Shown: positions 9,279-18,307, numbered from the stretch's first letter. The stretch: DNA of 64,000 nucleotides from Limiplasma sp964416065 (GCA_964416065.1 CAYQCL010000006.1:1-64000), one strand, 5' to 3'. Notes: generated from the letters alone by a model not told the origin. Translations and numbers: made by a program.

Positions 9279-9926
9279 ATGCAAAAGCGCGTCATTGTGG
9301 TATGGAACGATATCTTTCACTATCGTGAAACGTATTACGACATGGTGGACAGCCTGTTCGACGCGAGCTGGGACGTTGTGAAAACCGAGCATATCCGTGA
9401 TGTGGTGCTGTGCGAGCCAAAACCTGACCTGGTCGTGAACTTCACCATAGGCTGCGGCAAGCCGGATGACCGAGAGCCGCTGACCCTTGAGGAGCAGCAG
9501 CGCCTTTATCAGGCGGTCGAGGCGGGCATGGGCTGCATCTATGTCCATGCGGGGCTCGCCTATAACGTCAAGGATACGCCGGTGGGAAGGCTGGCGGGAG
9601 CTCGTTTTGCGAGCCATCCGCGTCCTAACGTGACGGTCTCCTGCATGGCGATCCCTGGAATCGAGCATCCCATTATGCGGGGCATCGAGCCCTTCAGCGC
9701 GCACGACGAACACTACTTCTGCACCGTCGATCTGGAACGGGTTACGCCGTTTCTTGCCACGGTTTCCTCCGGAGGCACGGAGCTGGGCGGATGGTCCCAG
9801 GAGATCGGACGGGGGCGTGCGGTCTCTCTGACCCCGGGACATACGCCCGAAATGGTGAAGGCGATGCTTCCGCTGATGAACAACACGATTCGCTGGTGCA
9901 TGCACGAGCTTGATTCAATGAGGTGA
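9279..9926 (+). CDS. ThuA-like domain protein
   Basis: A 215-residue cytoplasmic protein of the ThuA (trehalose utilisation) family, which has a class I glutamine-amidotransferase-like fold. Recognisable blocks are YVHAGLAYN, the AHDEHYF segment and GRGRAVSLTPGHTPEM near the end. ThuA proteins occur in disaccharide pathways that pass through 3-keto sugars, but their exact reaction is not settled. The ATG at 9279 follows GAAGGAGGAGCG. An upstream in-frame ATG at 9234 lies inside the stem-loop and is rejected. It is the fourth gene of the LacI-regulated operon. Confidence 0.8.
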   Translation: MQKRVIVVWNDIFHYRETYYDMVDSLFDASWDVVKTEHIRDVVLCEPKPDLVVNFTIGCGKPDDREPLTLEEQQRLYQAVEAGMGCIYVHAGLAYNVKDTPVGRLAGARFASHPRPNVTVSCMAIPGIEHPIMRGIEPFSAHDEHYFCTVDLERVTPFLATVSSGGTELGGWSQEIGRGRAVSLTPGHTPEMVKAMLPLMNNTIRWCMHELDSMR

Positions 9927-9930
9927 AGAA

Positions 9931-10716
9931 ATGATTCAGCCGCCTGTTGCGTTGGGAATGTACACCGTATTCCAAAACGCTCAAAAGGATTTTGAAGGAA
10001 CGATTCATCAGGTCGCCCAAATGGGCTACCAGGGGATTGAAATGTATGGGGAGCCATCCGATTTTCCGGCCGCGCGCGTGGCGAACGCTCTGCGAGAGGA
10101 GGGCCTGACGCTGACCGGCTGGCATATCGAGTGGAGGCATCTTCAGGAGGACACGCTCGAAAGGACTGTTGATTTCTGCGCGGAGGCCGGCCTTCCCTGC
10201 GTCATCATTCCCTGCCTGGGCGGAAAGTGGGCTGTCGCGCACACGCCGGAGCAGGAATGCGAGGCGCTGTGGGACGGCTATCTTGAGCGCATGGAGATCA
10301 TCAGAGCCCGTCTTAAGAAGGCGGGAATTCGGCTTGGCTATCACAACCATGAGTATGAATTTCAGATCCGCTACGGCGGGCGCACGCTCTTTGACAAGCT
10401 GTATGGCACGCTGAGCACGGATGTCGTCATGGAACTGGACAGCGGAAACGCGATCGAGGGGGGAGCCGATCCCGTGCGGGTGCTGAAAGCGCTTGGCGAG
10501 CGAAAGGTGTTTCTGCACTGCAAGCCGTACTCGCACAAGGATGCCTTTGACGTGGCGATCGGCGAGGCGGGCGACGCCAACGATTGGGCCGGAATGGCGG
10601 GGGCCGCGGGCGAAAACTGCGAGTGGCTGATTGTCGAAAGCGAGTCCACGCGCCTTCCCGAGTTGGAAAACGCCCGCGTCTGTATCGACGGATTGAAGAC
10701 GAGCTTAAAGGAGTGA
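9931..10716 (+). CDS. Sugar phosphate isomerase/epimerase (AP endonuclease 2-like TIM barrel)
   Basis: A 261-residue TIM-barrel protein of the IolE/xylose-isomerase-like superfamily. The motifs GYHNHEYEF and MELDSGNA and the late HCK and ESES segments supply the metal-binding histidine, aspartate and glutamate positions typical of this fold. It lies between the ThuA-like and NagB-like genes, four bases after the former. Such proteins often act on keto or phosphorylated sugars next to ThuA. The substrate is not evident from sequence. Confidence 0.82.
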   Translation: MIQPPVALGMYTVFQNAQKDFEGTIHQVAQMGYQGIEMYGEPSDFPAARVANALREEGLTLTGWHIEWRHLQEDTLERTVDFCAEAGLPCVIIPCLGGKWAVAHTPEQECEALWDGYLERMEIIRARLKKAGIRLGYHNHEYEFQIRYGGRTLFDKLYGTLSTDVVMELDSGNAIEGGADPVRVLKALGERKVFLHCKPYSHKDAFDVAIGEAGDANDWAGMAGAAGENCEWLIVESESTRLPELENARVCIDGLKTSLKE

Positions 10717-10721
10717 GAGAG

Positions 10722-11453
10722 ATGGAGATTACTGTTGCCAAGGATCTTGCTTCGTTTTATAATATCGCTGCGTGGCGCATCGCTGCGGAGATTTTGAAGC
10801 GGCCCAACGAGCGCACGACGCTGGGACTGGCGACGGGGCGCACGACCACGGGCATTTACGAGGCGCTGACGGCGATTCATGAAGCGCATCCGTTCCAGGT
10901 ATCGCGCGTGTGTGTGTTTGGCCTGGATGAGATCACGAATGTGGATCGCTCCTATGCCGGAAGCTGCTACGACATTCTGCACCGTGAGGTTGTCGGGCCG
11001 CTGGGCATCTACGAAGAGAATTTCTTTATGCCCCAGACGAAGGTGGACGATTTTGACCGCGAATGCCGCGCCTATGAAGCGGTCATCGCGGCGCGCGGCG
11101 GGATTGATTTGCAGGTTGTGGGAATCGGAGAAAACGGCCACATCGGCTTTAATCAGCCGGGAACGCCCTTTCACAGCGCCGCCTTTGTGGGACGCATGGA
11201 CGAGGCGCTGGAAGCGCGCGTTCGCGGCGAAACCGGCGTGCAAAAGGAGCTTGGCGGCATGACGCTGGGAATCCGCAGCATCATGCACAGCCGCAGGGTA
11301 CTGCTGGTTGCCAGCGGCGCGCGTAAGGCGGAGATCATTCGTCAGGCGCTTCAAGGCCCCGTGACGGAAGACGTGCCCGCCTCGGTCTTGCAGCTGCATC
11401 CCTTCTGTGAAGCGATTCTTGATCCCGAAGCTGCCGCCATGCTGGAGCTCTGA
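10722..11453 (+). CDS. nagB: Glucosamine-6-phosphate deaminase-like protein (NagB family)
   Basis: NagB converts glucosamine-6-phosphate to fructose-6-phosphate and ammonia. This 243-residue protein has the family's GLDEIT segment, holding the catalytic aspartate, and GIGENGHIGFNQPG with the active-site histidine. The usual FNEP motif is FNQP here, so the glutamate that pairs with the histidine is replaced by glutamine. Either the activity is altered or the substrate differs. The ATG at 10722 follows GGAGTGAGAG and starts five bases after the isomerase stop. Last gene of the operon; with the GH20 gene close by it suggests amino-sugar catabolism. Confidence 0.8.
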   Translation: MEITVAKDLASFYNIAAWRIAAEILKRPNERTTLGLATGRTTTGIYEALTAIHEAHPFQVSRVCVFGLDEITNVDRSYAGSCYDILHREVVGPLGIYEENFFMPQTKVDDFDRECRAYEAVIAARGGIDLQVVGIGENGHIGFNQPGTPFHSAAFVGRMDEALEARVRGETGVQKELGGMTLGIRSIMHSRRVLLVASGARKAEIIRQALQGPVTEDVPASVLQLHPFCEAILDPEAAAMLEL

Positions 11454-11554
11454 AGGGCTTATGCAACGAAAGCGGAATAAGCTCTGCGGATTGAGGGAGA
11501 CGTGTTTTGCCTGATTTTCTGACTGCCGCTGAGGCAGCAAAGGAGGAACTTCCA

Positions 11555-12613
11555 ATGGAGAAGTGGTTAAAAAGATTGCCGGGCATTGGCTTTTGCCTTT
11601 TGATCGCGCTGCCGTCATGGTTTCTGGTTGAGTATGTCAAGCCGCTCGAGGTTGTGGGCGCGCCCGTGCTCGCAATCCTGATCGGAATGATCGTGGCGCT
11701 CTTTATGCCTTCCAATGAAAAGCTATCTGACGGCATCTCCTTTACATCCAAAAAGATTCTCCAGGCCGCCGTCGTGCTGCTCGGCTTTGGCTTGAATCTC
11801 GCGACGGTCGGAAAGATCGGCGCGACCTCGCTGCCTGTGATTGTCGCGACGATCGCGACGTCCCTGATCGTGGCGTTCGCGCTGCATAAGCTTATGAAGA
11901 TTCCCGCGAAGACCTCGACCCTAATCGGCGTGGGTTCGTCCATCTGCGGCGGCTCGGCCATCGCGGCGACTGCTCCCGTCATTGGCGCGGACGACGAGGA
12001 GATCGCCCAGGCGATTTCGGTCATCTTTCTGTTCAATGTCATCGCGGCGATTCTCTTTCCCAATCTCGGGGCGGCGCTTGGGCTTTCCAACGAGAGCTTT
12101 GGCTTGTTTGCCGGTACGGCGATCAACGATACCTCATCCGTAACCGCTGCCGCTTCCACATGGGATTCTATGTATCATACGGGCGGAACGGTGCTGGAAT
12201 ACGCGACCATCGTCAAATTGACGCGCACGCTGGCTATCATCCCCATCACGCTCGTGCTTTCGATTGTGCGGATGCGCAGAGAGCGCAAAGAATCCGGCGT
12301 ACAGACCGGCGGCTCCTTCCGGCTTAAGAACGTACTGCCGATGTTCGTGATTTATTTTGTACTCGCGTCGCTTGTGAGCACGATTCTGGGAAGCGTTCTG
12401 CAAAACGAGGCGCTGGCTGCCGTCAACGGTGTTTTTTCGTTTTTGAAAACGCTGAGCAAATTCTTCATCGTAATGGCGATGGCGGCCATCGGCCTCAATA
12501 CCAATCTGGTCAAGCTGGTGAAAAACGGCGGGAAGCCGATTGTACTGGGCTTCTGCTGCTGGGTTTCCATCAGCTGCGTAAGCCTTCTTCTGCAAAGCTT
12601 GCTGGGGCTGTAA
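11555..12613 (+). CDS. YeiH-family (UPF0324) putative sulfate exporter / membrane protein
   Basis: A 352-residue integral membrane protein with about ten hydrophobic segments. It contains the family blocks GVGSSICGGSAIAA and GLFAGTAINDTSSVTAA. Proteins of this family are annotated as putative sulfate or small-anion exporters, with weak experimental support. The ATG at 11555 has AAAGGAGGAA in front. It is a lone gene after the sugar operon and ends at a strong terminator. Confidence 0.88.
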   Translation: MEKWLKRLPGIGFCLLIALPSWFLVEYVKPLEVVGAPVLAILIGMIVALFMPSNEKLSDGISFTSKKILQAAVVLLGFGLNLATVGKIGATSLPVIVATIATSLIVAFALHKLMKIPAKTSTLIGVGSSICGGSAIAATAPVIGADDEEIAQAISVIFLFNVIAAILFPNLGAALGLSNESFGLFAGTAINDTSSVTAAASTWDSMYHTGGTVLEYATIVKLTRTLAIIPITLVLSIVRMRRERKESGVQTGGSFRLKNVLPMFVIYFVLASLVSTILGSVLQNEALAAVNGVFSFLKTLSKFFIVMAMAAIGLNTNLVKLVKNGGKPIVLGFCCWVSISCVSLLLQSLLGL

Positions 12614-12614
12614 C

Positions 12615-12660
12615 AAAATGAGCCTGTCTCTGCGATAAACGGCGGAGACAGGCTCATTTT
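12615..12660. terminator. Bidirectional rho-independent terminator
   Basis: A perfect 16-bp stem AAAATGAGCCTGTCTC (12615-12630) pairs with GAGACAGGCTCATTTT (12645-12660) around a 14-base loop. It lies between the convergent YeiH-like and GH20 genes and serves both. Confidence 0.9.
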
Positions 12661-12668
12661 GAATGCGT

Positions 12669-14489
12669 TCAGCGGAGCTGATCGGCGTACCACCATACGA
12701 CATCGCGAATCCTCCACAGCTCGGACTCGTGGCAGTTCTCACGCCAGAGCCGCTCGTAGAGATAGAACCAGTTTTCCAGCTCGCCGGCGAGCGCTGAATC
12801 CTTTTGATTTTGATGGACGGCCGCGCCGACGCGGTTCCACAGCATGATCGCGCTCCCAGCGATCAGCCAGCCTTCGAGCATTCCGCGCGCGGAGCAGTCC
12901 ATATCGACGGCATGGGCCTGGAGCTGAAGAAGGATGTCGCCCAGGCGTTGATTCGCCTCTTCAACAGCCTTGGGATTGCAGACGGAGAGCGGCGTTTCGG
13001 GTTCGGGACGATCCAGCCGATCGTTCACCCATTCCTTATGGCGAACCAGAGCATACCAGGGATAGACGTCCAAGCCCTGCATGGAAGCCAGCAGAGAAAC
13101 GACGCTTTCACTTCGATCCAGATAGGCGACGCGCGAGACGGCGGCGTTCAGCTCGTCGAAGGGAACGGCGTCGCAGCACCAGCTGAAGACGGCGCCATAG
13201 ATCATCCCGGGCAAGGAGAAGCGCGGGTCGTTGATGTGGCCGTAGTCGCCCCAGTCGGTGTTGAGCAGGCCGACCGCGCCGTAGCGCCGGCCGTAAGCGG
13301 CCATGCGGGAGATGTTGTCATAGCCGGAGCGCAGCTGGTTCATCCATTGGTTCCAGCCGCATACGCCGGGGCAGACGTACTGCGTCGCGCCCGCCTCGGC
13401 CAGAATGCGTGTGCCATCCTCAGAAACCGTGGGGCTGTAATCCCAGTTGAGGCAGATGGTGCCCTGGGGCAGCTCCCTGAGCGCGTCGGCGAAGCGGACG
13501 ACGATATCGCCCCAGAACATGGGCGTGCGCCCCTGCTCGACGACAAACTCGCACAGCTTTTTCACAAAGCCGATATAGTAGCCGCGCTCGCCGACGGCCT
13601 CCATCTGCGCCCTGCTGCGGCCGCGCCCAAGATCAAACGTTTCGTCGGCGCAGATATTGAATTTGCGCGAGCGAAACAGCGGCATGAATTCGCGAAGCAT
13701 CCCTTTCACCAGATCGAAGGAGCGGGGATCGGAAATGTTAAGGGTGTGATGGTGCATGCGGTTGGGCATGGTGGAAGGCATGTCGGCCACCTCGGGCAGT
13801 TCGCACAGCTCGCGATGGTTCTTGCTGTAGAGCAGCTCAAAAAGGTGTCCGAAGCTGGAAAGGGAAGGAACAAGCTCGATTCCCCGCGCCGCGCAGTAAT
13901 CATCCAGCTCCAGGATCTCCTCGGCCGTGAGCGGACGGGAGACGCGCCACATTTCGGGCAGGTCGCGGAAAAGGTAGGTGTGCTCAACATAGAGCTGAAG
14001 CTGATTGAGCTTGTAGAAGCAGGCTTCGTCGGCCAGGCGCTTGAGCGCCTCAAGGGTGGGCGTGCGCCCGCGCGAAACGTCGTGATAGAACCCACGGACG
14101 GGATAGACGGGAGCGTCCTCAATGGAAAGGGCGGGAAGAAGCGCGCCCGACTGGCGGATGATCTGCCGAAGCGTTTGAACTCCATGCAGGATTCCCAGGC
14201 CGTCTCCGGCGGCAATCACGACGGACGCGGGAGAAATGGTAAGCTCGTATGCCTCCGATGAGATCGCGGGCGTATGCGCGAAAGAAAGATCTTCTTTACG
14301 GGCCTCTCCGCAAAGAATGGGAACGAATACGCCGGCAAAGCGGCGGATTTCCTGCTGAAGCTGCTTCGCGGCTGTCTTTTCCACGGGGGAGGAATCGGGA
14401 TAGAGCACGATGTGGGTTTGCGGGGACAGTCGGAAAAAACCATCCGATTCAGAAAGATGACGGGGCTTTGGCAAGAGATGCATATTCAT
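12669..14489 (-). CDS. Glycoside hydrolase family 20 (beta-N-acetylhexosaminidase-like)
   Basis: Hydrolyses terminal beta-linked N-acetylhexosamine by substrate-assisted catalysis. About 606 residues: an N-terminal GH20b-type domain (residues 1-130) and a TIM barrel that begins at RGFYHDVSRGRTPTLEALK. The catalytic Asp-Glu pair is seen in NICADETFDLG. No signal peptide precedes MNMHLLPKPRHL, so the enzyme is predicted to be intracellular and to act on imported oligosaccharides. The start at 14489 is chosen for its GGAGGGTGAA site. A promoter with two LacI-type operators lies upstream and the second LacI gene is the next upstream gene, which suggests direct control by it. Confidence 0.88.
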   Translation of the reverse strand: MNMHLLPKPRHLSESDGFFRLSPQTHIVLYPDSSPVEKTAAKQLQQEIRRFAGVFVPILCGEARKEDLSFAHTPAISSEAYELTISPASVVIAAGDGLGILHGVQTLRQIIRQSGALLPALSIEDAPVYPVRGFYHDVSRGRTPTLEALKRLADEACFYKLNQLQLYVEHTYLFRDLPEMWRVSRPLTAEEILELDDYCAARGIELVPSLSSFGHLFELLYSKNHRELCELPEVADMPSTMPNRMHHHTLNISDPRSFDLVKGMLREFMPLFRSRKFNICADETFDLGRGRSRAQMEAVGERGYYIGFVKKLCEFVVEQGRTPMFWGDIVVRFADALRELPQGTICLNWDYSPTVSEDGTRILAEAGATQYVCPGVCGWNQWMNQLRSGYDNISRMAAYGRRYGAVGLLNTDWGDYGHINDPRFSLPGMIYGAVFSWCCDAVPFDELNAAVSRVAYLDRSESVVSLLASMQGLDVYPWYALVRHKEWVNDRLDRPEPETPLSVCNPKAVEEANQRLGDILLQLQAHAVDMDCSARGMLEGWLIAGSAIMLWNRVGAAVHQNQKDSALAGELENWFYLYERLWRENCHESELWRIRDVVWWYADQLR

Positions 14490-14559
14490 TTCACCCTCCG
14501 TTTTGATGAGACGGAACACGCTCTTATCGAATGTGAACCCACATGTTCGAGTTTCAAAA

Positions 14560-14630
14560 AGAAACCGCTACCAAGAAATTTTCCGATTGAACGGCCCGAT
14601 CAATATACTACGGCCACAGGGGGATGTCAA
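14560..14630 (-). promoter_or_regulatory. GH20 promoter with downstream LacI-type operator
   Basis: On the minus strand, TTGACA (14625-14630) and TATATT (14602-14607) are 17 bp apart. The operator half AGAAACCGCTACCA (14560-14573, plus strand) lies about 30 bases inside the transcript. It matches the LacI/CcpA-type form TGNNANCGNTNNCA read on the other strand except for the last base. Confidence 0.75.
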
Positions 14631-14715
14631 CAATAAAACCATGATTTTAAAGCGTTTGGTGGTTGATTTTTGATAGGGGTGCCGGTATAATCATTCTTGG
14701 GAGAAACGTCAAAAA

Positions 14716-14729
14716 TGGTAGCGGTTTCA
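14716..14729. promoter_or_regulatory. Upstream LacI-type operator of the GH20 gene
   Basis: TGGTAGCGGTTTCA fits the 14-bp consensus TGNNANCGNTNNCA fully. It overlaps the stop codon of the lacI gene at 14727. Its 13-base core GAAACCGCTACCA/TGGTAGCGGTTTC recurs at 14561-14573 in inverse orientation. The pair brackets the GH20 promoter about 156 bp apart, a spacing that would allow a repression loop. Confidence 0.65.
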
Positions 14730-15788
14730 CACTTTTTTGAGCTGAGCGCCGCAGGATTCCCGAATGACGAGCTTCGGTACGTGCTGGATGCTGACGGTTT
14801 CGCGGACGCCCTGGATGGCGCTGAGCAGGGAGAGGATAGCAAGCTTGCCGATGTACTCGTTCTGATGATCGAGCCCCGTCAGGCTGGGAATGTGGTACTC
14901 GCCGTTGGGAAAGGAATCGCAGCTTGCTATGGCGAGATCCCTCGGTACGGAAAGACCCGCGTCCTTGGCGGCGCGGATCGCTCCCAGAGCGACCCTATCA
15001 TTAAGCGCGATGACCGCATCCGGCCTTTGATCGTTCTTTAGAAGCTCGCGCATGGCGGCATAGCCGTCCTCGGAATAGTAGTTGGAGGGAACGATCCACT
15101 CCTCCCGCACGGGAAGCTGCAGCGCCTTGAGCGTTTCACGGTACGCCTTTAGACGCTCTGTCGTCTGACAGACGCCGGGCTGGCCGCCGACAAAGCCTAT
15201 GGTACGATTGCCCAGCGCGGCCAGGTGCTGAAGCAGGGCGGAGATGCCGCCGCTGAGGTTGCGGGCGATAAACAGGCAGTCGCAGCCCTCCAGCGGCTGG
15301 CCGATGACGACGACAGGAAGCGACTGATTCAGACCGTTAAGCGCCTGAATATAAGCTTCGGAGGGATGGTCAAGGTCCATCTGACCGCCGACGACGATCG
15401 CTCCGTCTACACGCTTTTCCTTGAGCATGTCAAAATAATTCAGCTCGTCAAAGGGGCTGCCGATCGCGTGAGAGGAGCCTCCGAAAAGCGTGTTGTACAG
15501 AAGCACGGAATAGCCTCGGGCAAGCGCGTAGCGCTGAATTTCCAGGAAGAGGGCTGAAAAATAAGGGTTGGTTATGTCGGGCAGAATGACGCCGATGCTG
15601 TGAGTGCTCTGGGAGGTCATGGCCCGCGCGATTGCGTTCGGGGAATACCGATGCCGCGCAATCACGCGCTCGACGGCCGCGCGGGTTTTTTCGGAAACCC
15701 TGGGGCTGTGGTTCAAAACGCGCGATACGGTGGAGACAGATACCCCGCTTTCCTTTGCAATATCATAGATTGTAATGTTTTCCTTCAT
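14727..15788 (-). CDS. LacI-family transcriptional regulator
   Basis: An intact 353-residue regulator. The N-terminal helix-turn-helix ITIYDIAKESGVSVSTVSRV and hinge NAIARAMTSQSTHSIGVILP are canonical. They are followed by a periplasmic-binding-like sensor domain (FISALFLEI-type region, DAVIALNDRVALGA, DLAIASCDSFP). It lies upstream of the GH20 gene and divergent from the GH9 gene, so it likely controls both or at least GH20. Two matching operators lie between it and GH20. Ligand unknown, presumably a sugar derived from the hydrolase substrates. Confidence 0.92.
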   Translation of the reverse strand: MKENITIYDIAKESGVSVSTVSRVLNHSPRVSEKTRAAVERVIARHRYSPNAIARAMTSQSTHSIGVILPDITNPYFSALFLEIQRYALARGYSVLLYNTLFGGSSHAIGSPFDELNYFDMLKEKRVDGAIVVGGQMDLDHPSEAYIQALNGLNQSLPVVVIGQPLEGCDCLFIARNLSGGISALLQHLAALGNRTIGFVGGQPGVCQTTERLKAYRETLKALQLPVREEWIVPSNYYSEDGYAAMRELLKNDQRPDAVIALNDRVALGAIRAAKDAGLSVPRDLAIASCDSFPNGEYHIPSLTGLDHQNEYIGKLAILSLLSAIQGVRETVSIQHVPKLVIRESCGAQLKKV

Positions 15789-15827
15789 GAAGGGCTGCTC
15801 CTTCCTGCGGAATCAATAGCATCTTTG

Positions 15828-15833
15828 ATTATA
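15828..15833 (-). promoter_or_regulatory. Probable -10 element of the second lacI gene
   Basis: TATAAT on the minus strand, about 40 bases before the lacI start codon. No good -35 is present, so this is a weak or assisted promoter. The divergent GH9 gene starts only 98 bases from the lacI start, so the two promoters must overlap in this short gap. Confidence 0.4.
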
Positions 15834-15886
15834 CAGTATTTTGGCAAAGAAGAAAAGGAATTTTGCGCAACAGGAGGATAACGCTT

Positions 15887-18235
15887 ATGAATGAACTTCA
15901 AAGGGAACTCCAGGCATCGGGATGGATTCACTGGCCGCTTCCGCTTCACGAGGAGCGCTCTTTGGAAGCGACGGAAAAAGAGGTGCTTGAGACCCTTCCC
16001 CTCGCTGCGGATCGGTGGACGGCGGAGGGAGAATGCACGGTCACGGTCGGCGAGACGATTTGCCTCAGCGCGCCCCTGTGCTATGCGCGCCGTCCCTCCG
16101 GCGATTTGGAGCATGGCGACTGCGGCAATTACGGAAGCTTTGGCATGAAATGCGAGATCCCGGGAGAAAACTGGGAAGCGTACAATCGACTCTCCTTCTC
16201 TCTGTTCCCAATCTGCGAGGGGGCGCGCGTTGTGAGCGCGCGATTGTGCTTCCAAAACGACGGGGAGATTAAGATTCCCGACCGCTATTTTCGCGACGGC
16301 TTTCACTCCATCAACCTCAAATTGAACCAATCGAACCGCATATCCGTTGAAATGCCCACGCTTCCGCGCGACCGGATCACCGGTCTGAGCATCCTGTTCT
16401 ATGCCTCCGGCTGTGAGACGGACGCGGCGCTGGGCAATCAGCTCAGGGTGGAGGTATCGCAGCTGCGGCTGGAGCGCGTGCGGGAGGCCGAGATCGCGCT
16501 TGGATGGAAGCTCGCGGAGGGAACGATCGCCTATTGCTTCTCCGGCTACCGCCCGAAGTCCCCAAAGCGGGCTGTTGTCCTTGGACACGCAGGCGAGGCG
16601 TTTTGGGTCAGGGACAGACAGGGCAGGGCGGTTCTTGAGGGGAAAAGCGCCGCGTCCGGCTTTGAAAATCTGAGCGTGCTGGACTTTTCCGCGCTTGAGA
16701 CGGAGGGCGAGTATCAGCTTGCGCTCGGGGAAATCGAAACGGCGTTTTTCCCCGTCGCGGAGAATGTGTGGCTGTCCTCTGCCTGGAAGACAATCAACTT
16801 TCTGTTCTGCGAGCGCTGCGGATATCCCGTGCCGCTTGTACACCAAACCTGCCATCGGGACGTCGTCGCGAAGCACGAGGGGAAGAACTTTGTCTTCAAC
16901 GGCGGATGGCATGACGCGGGCGATCTCTCCCAGCAGCTGATTCAATCCGCGGAGGTGACGGGCTCGCTGTTCGAGCTGGCGGCGGCGCTAGGCGAGGATC
17001 AGCTTCCGCTGAAGCTGCGTCTGCGCGAGGAGGCCCTGTGGGGGCTTGATTATGTGCTCAAGAGCCGCTTTGGCGACGGCTACCGCGCGACCAGCGTCGG
17101 CACGGGAATGTGGCCGCAGGGCTTTATCGGGGATGAGGACGACATCACCGCGCGCATGCACAACAACGCATATGAAAACTATCTCTGCTCGGCGGTGGAG
17201 GCGTACTGCGCCTCCCAGCTGAACGACGATCCCGGCCTGGCGGCTCGCGCGCTGGCATGCGCCGTGGCGGATTTTGACTTCGCGCAGGAACGCTTTGCCC
17301 AAACCGGCTTTGACGAGCGGCCCCCGATTTATTGGGAACACAGCTGGATGACATCGGAAAGCGCGTTCAGCGCGACGGCCTGCATCGCGGCGTCCCTCCT
17401 GTACAAGGCGACAGGGCAGGAACGCTTCGCGCGCGCGGCGGCGGAGCGGATGGACTATGTGCTACGGTGCCAGCACACGGAGGCGGCCGGCCCCAGCTTC
17501 CCCAAGGGCGGATTTTTCTATCGCAACTTGAAGCGCGCCTCCATCGTTCATTTCAGCCACCAGGCGCGCGATCAGGTCTTTGCGCAGGCGCTGGGAGCGA
17601 TCCTTTCGGCGCTGCCCGAGCATCCCGAGGCCGTCAAGTGGCGGGAGGCGCTTGAACGCCACGCGGACTACCTGCGCAGGCTGATGGAGCATGCCAGCCC
17701 GTATGGTATGATGCCTGCGGGCCTGTATCGGATGGAGGAGATCGAGGATTGGGAGAGCTTTGAACGCCAGCACCTTCAAACGGGCGAAGAGGTTCATGAG
17801 CATTATGGCATCCAGCTGCGCAGCGGAACGGACGTGGGGGACGGCTATTATCTGCGTCAGTTCCCCGTCTGGTTCTCCTTTAGAGGCAACAATGCGGTGC
17901 TTCTGTCGATGGGCAAGGCGGCGGCGCTGTGCGGACGGCTTCTTAAGGATCAGAGTCTGCTGGATGCCGCCGAGAAGCAGCTTTCCTGGAACCTCGGCGT
18001 CAATCCCTTCCGCCAGTCGATGATGTATGGCGAGGGCATCCGCTACGCGCAGCAATACGCGGCGATGTCCGGCGAGGCTGTAGGCGAGCTGCCGGTCGGC
18101 GTGCAGACGCTGGAGGATCAGGACGTACCCTATTGGCCTCAAATGAACAACGCGACCTATAAGGAGGTCTGGACGACGCCCTCAGGGCGGTGGGTTTCGC
18201 TCATGGTGGATCTGTACGCCGCTTCGCGGGAATAA
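15887..18235 (+). CDS. Glycoside hydrolase family 9 protein, intracellular
   Basis: A 782-residue protein. The first roughly 220 residues look like a beta-sandwich (carbohydrate-binding-like) domain, next comes a short Ig-like CelD-type domain (about 220-300), then the (alpha/alpha)6 GH9 barrel. The barrel shows the catalytic aspartates in NGGWHDAGD (near residue 340), NLGVNPFRQSMMYGEGIRY, and the C-terminal acid in TYKEVWTTPSGRW. No signal peptide is present, so it is predicted to work inside the cell on short oligomers. GH9 includes exo-glucosaminidases as well as cellulases; with GH20 and NagB nearby the former is possible. The ATG at 15887 has an AGGAGG site. It is divergent from lacI. 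Confidence 0.87.
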   Translation: MNELQRELQASGWIHWPLPLHEERSLEATEKEVLETLPLAADRWTAEGECTVTVGETICLSAPLCYARRPSGDLEHGDCGNYGSFGMKCEIPGENWEAYNRLSFSLFPICEGARVVSARLCFQNDGEIKIPDRYFRDGFHSINLKLNQSNRISVEMPTLPRDRITGLSILFYASGCETDAALGNQLRVEVSQLRLERVREAEIALGWKLAEGTIAYCFSGYRPKSPKRAVVLGHAGEAFWVRDRQGRAVLEGKSAASGFENLSVLDFSALETEGEYQLALGEIETAFFPVAENVWLSSAWKTINFLFCERCGYPVPLVHQTCHRDVVAKHEGKNFVFNGGWHDAGDLSQQLIQSAEVTGSLFELAAALGEDQLPLKLRLREEALWGLDYVLKSRFGDGYRATSVGTGMWPQGFIGDEDDITARMHNNAYENYLCSAVEAYCASQLNDDPGLAARALACAVADFDFAQERFAQTGFDERPPIYWEHSWMTSESAFSATACIAASLLYKATGQERFARAAAERMDYVLRCQHTEAAGPSFPKGGFFYRNLKRASIVHFSHQARDQVFAQALGAILSALPEHPEAVKWREALERHADYLRRLMEHASPYGMMPAGLYRMEEIEDWESFERQHLQTGEEVHEHYGIQLRSGTDVGDGYYLRQFPVWFSFRGNNAVLLSMGKAAALCGRLLKDQSLLDAAEKQLSWNLGVNPFRQSMMYGEGIRYAQQYAAMSGEAVGELPVGVQTLEDQDVPYWPQMNNATYKEVWTTPSGRWVSLMVDLYAASRE

Positions 18236-18260
18236 GCGCTTCGTACCCAGAAGCGAATTG

Positions 18261-18307
18261 GCGTGGGCGTGGCTTGGCTTAATAAGGCGAGCCGCGCCCG
18301 CGTTTTC
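18261..18307 (+). terminator. Rho-independent terminator after the GH9 gene
   Basis: CGTGGGCGTGGCTT pairs, with some G-U pairs, with the GC-rich half ending in CCGCGCCCGCG, followed by TTTT. The loop is TTAATAAG. It lies about 25 bases after the GH9 stop. Confidence 0.7.

Noticed and set aside
7563..9905. A 780-codon open frame on the minus strand opposite the binding-protein gene
   Set aside because: It is antisense to well-supported genes, has no domain or ribosome binding site, and its composition is what GC-rich codon bias produces on the opposite strand. The same reasoning removes long antisense frames at 801-2417 and 27608-29146.
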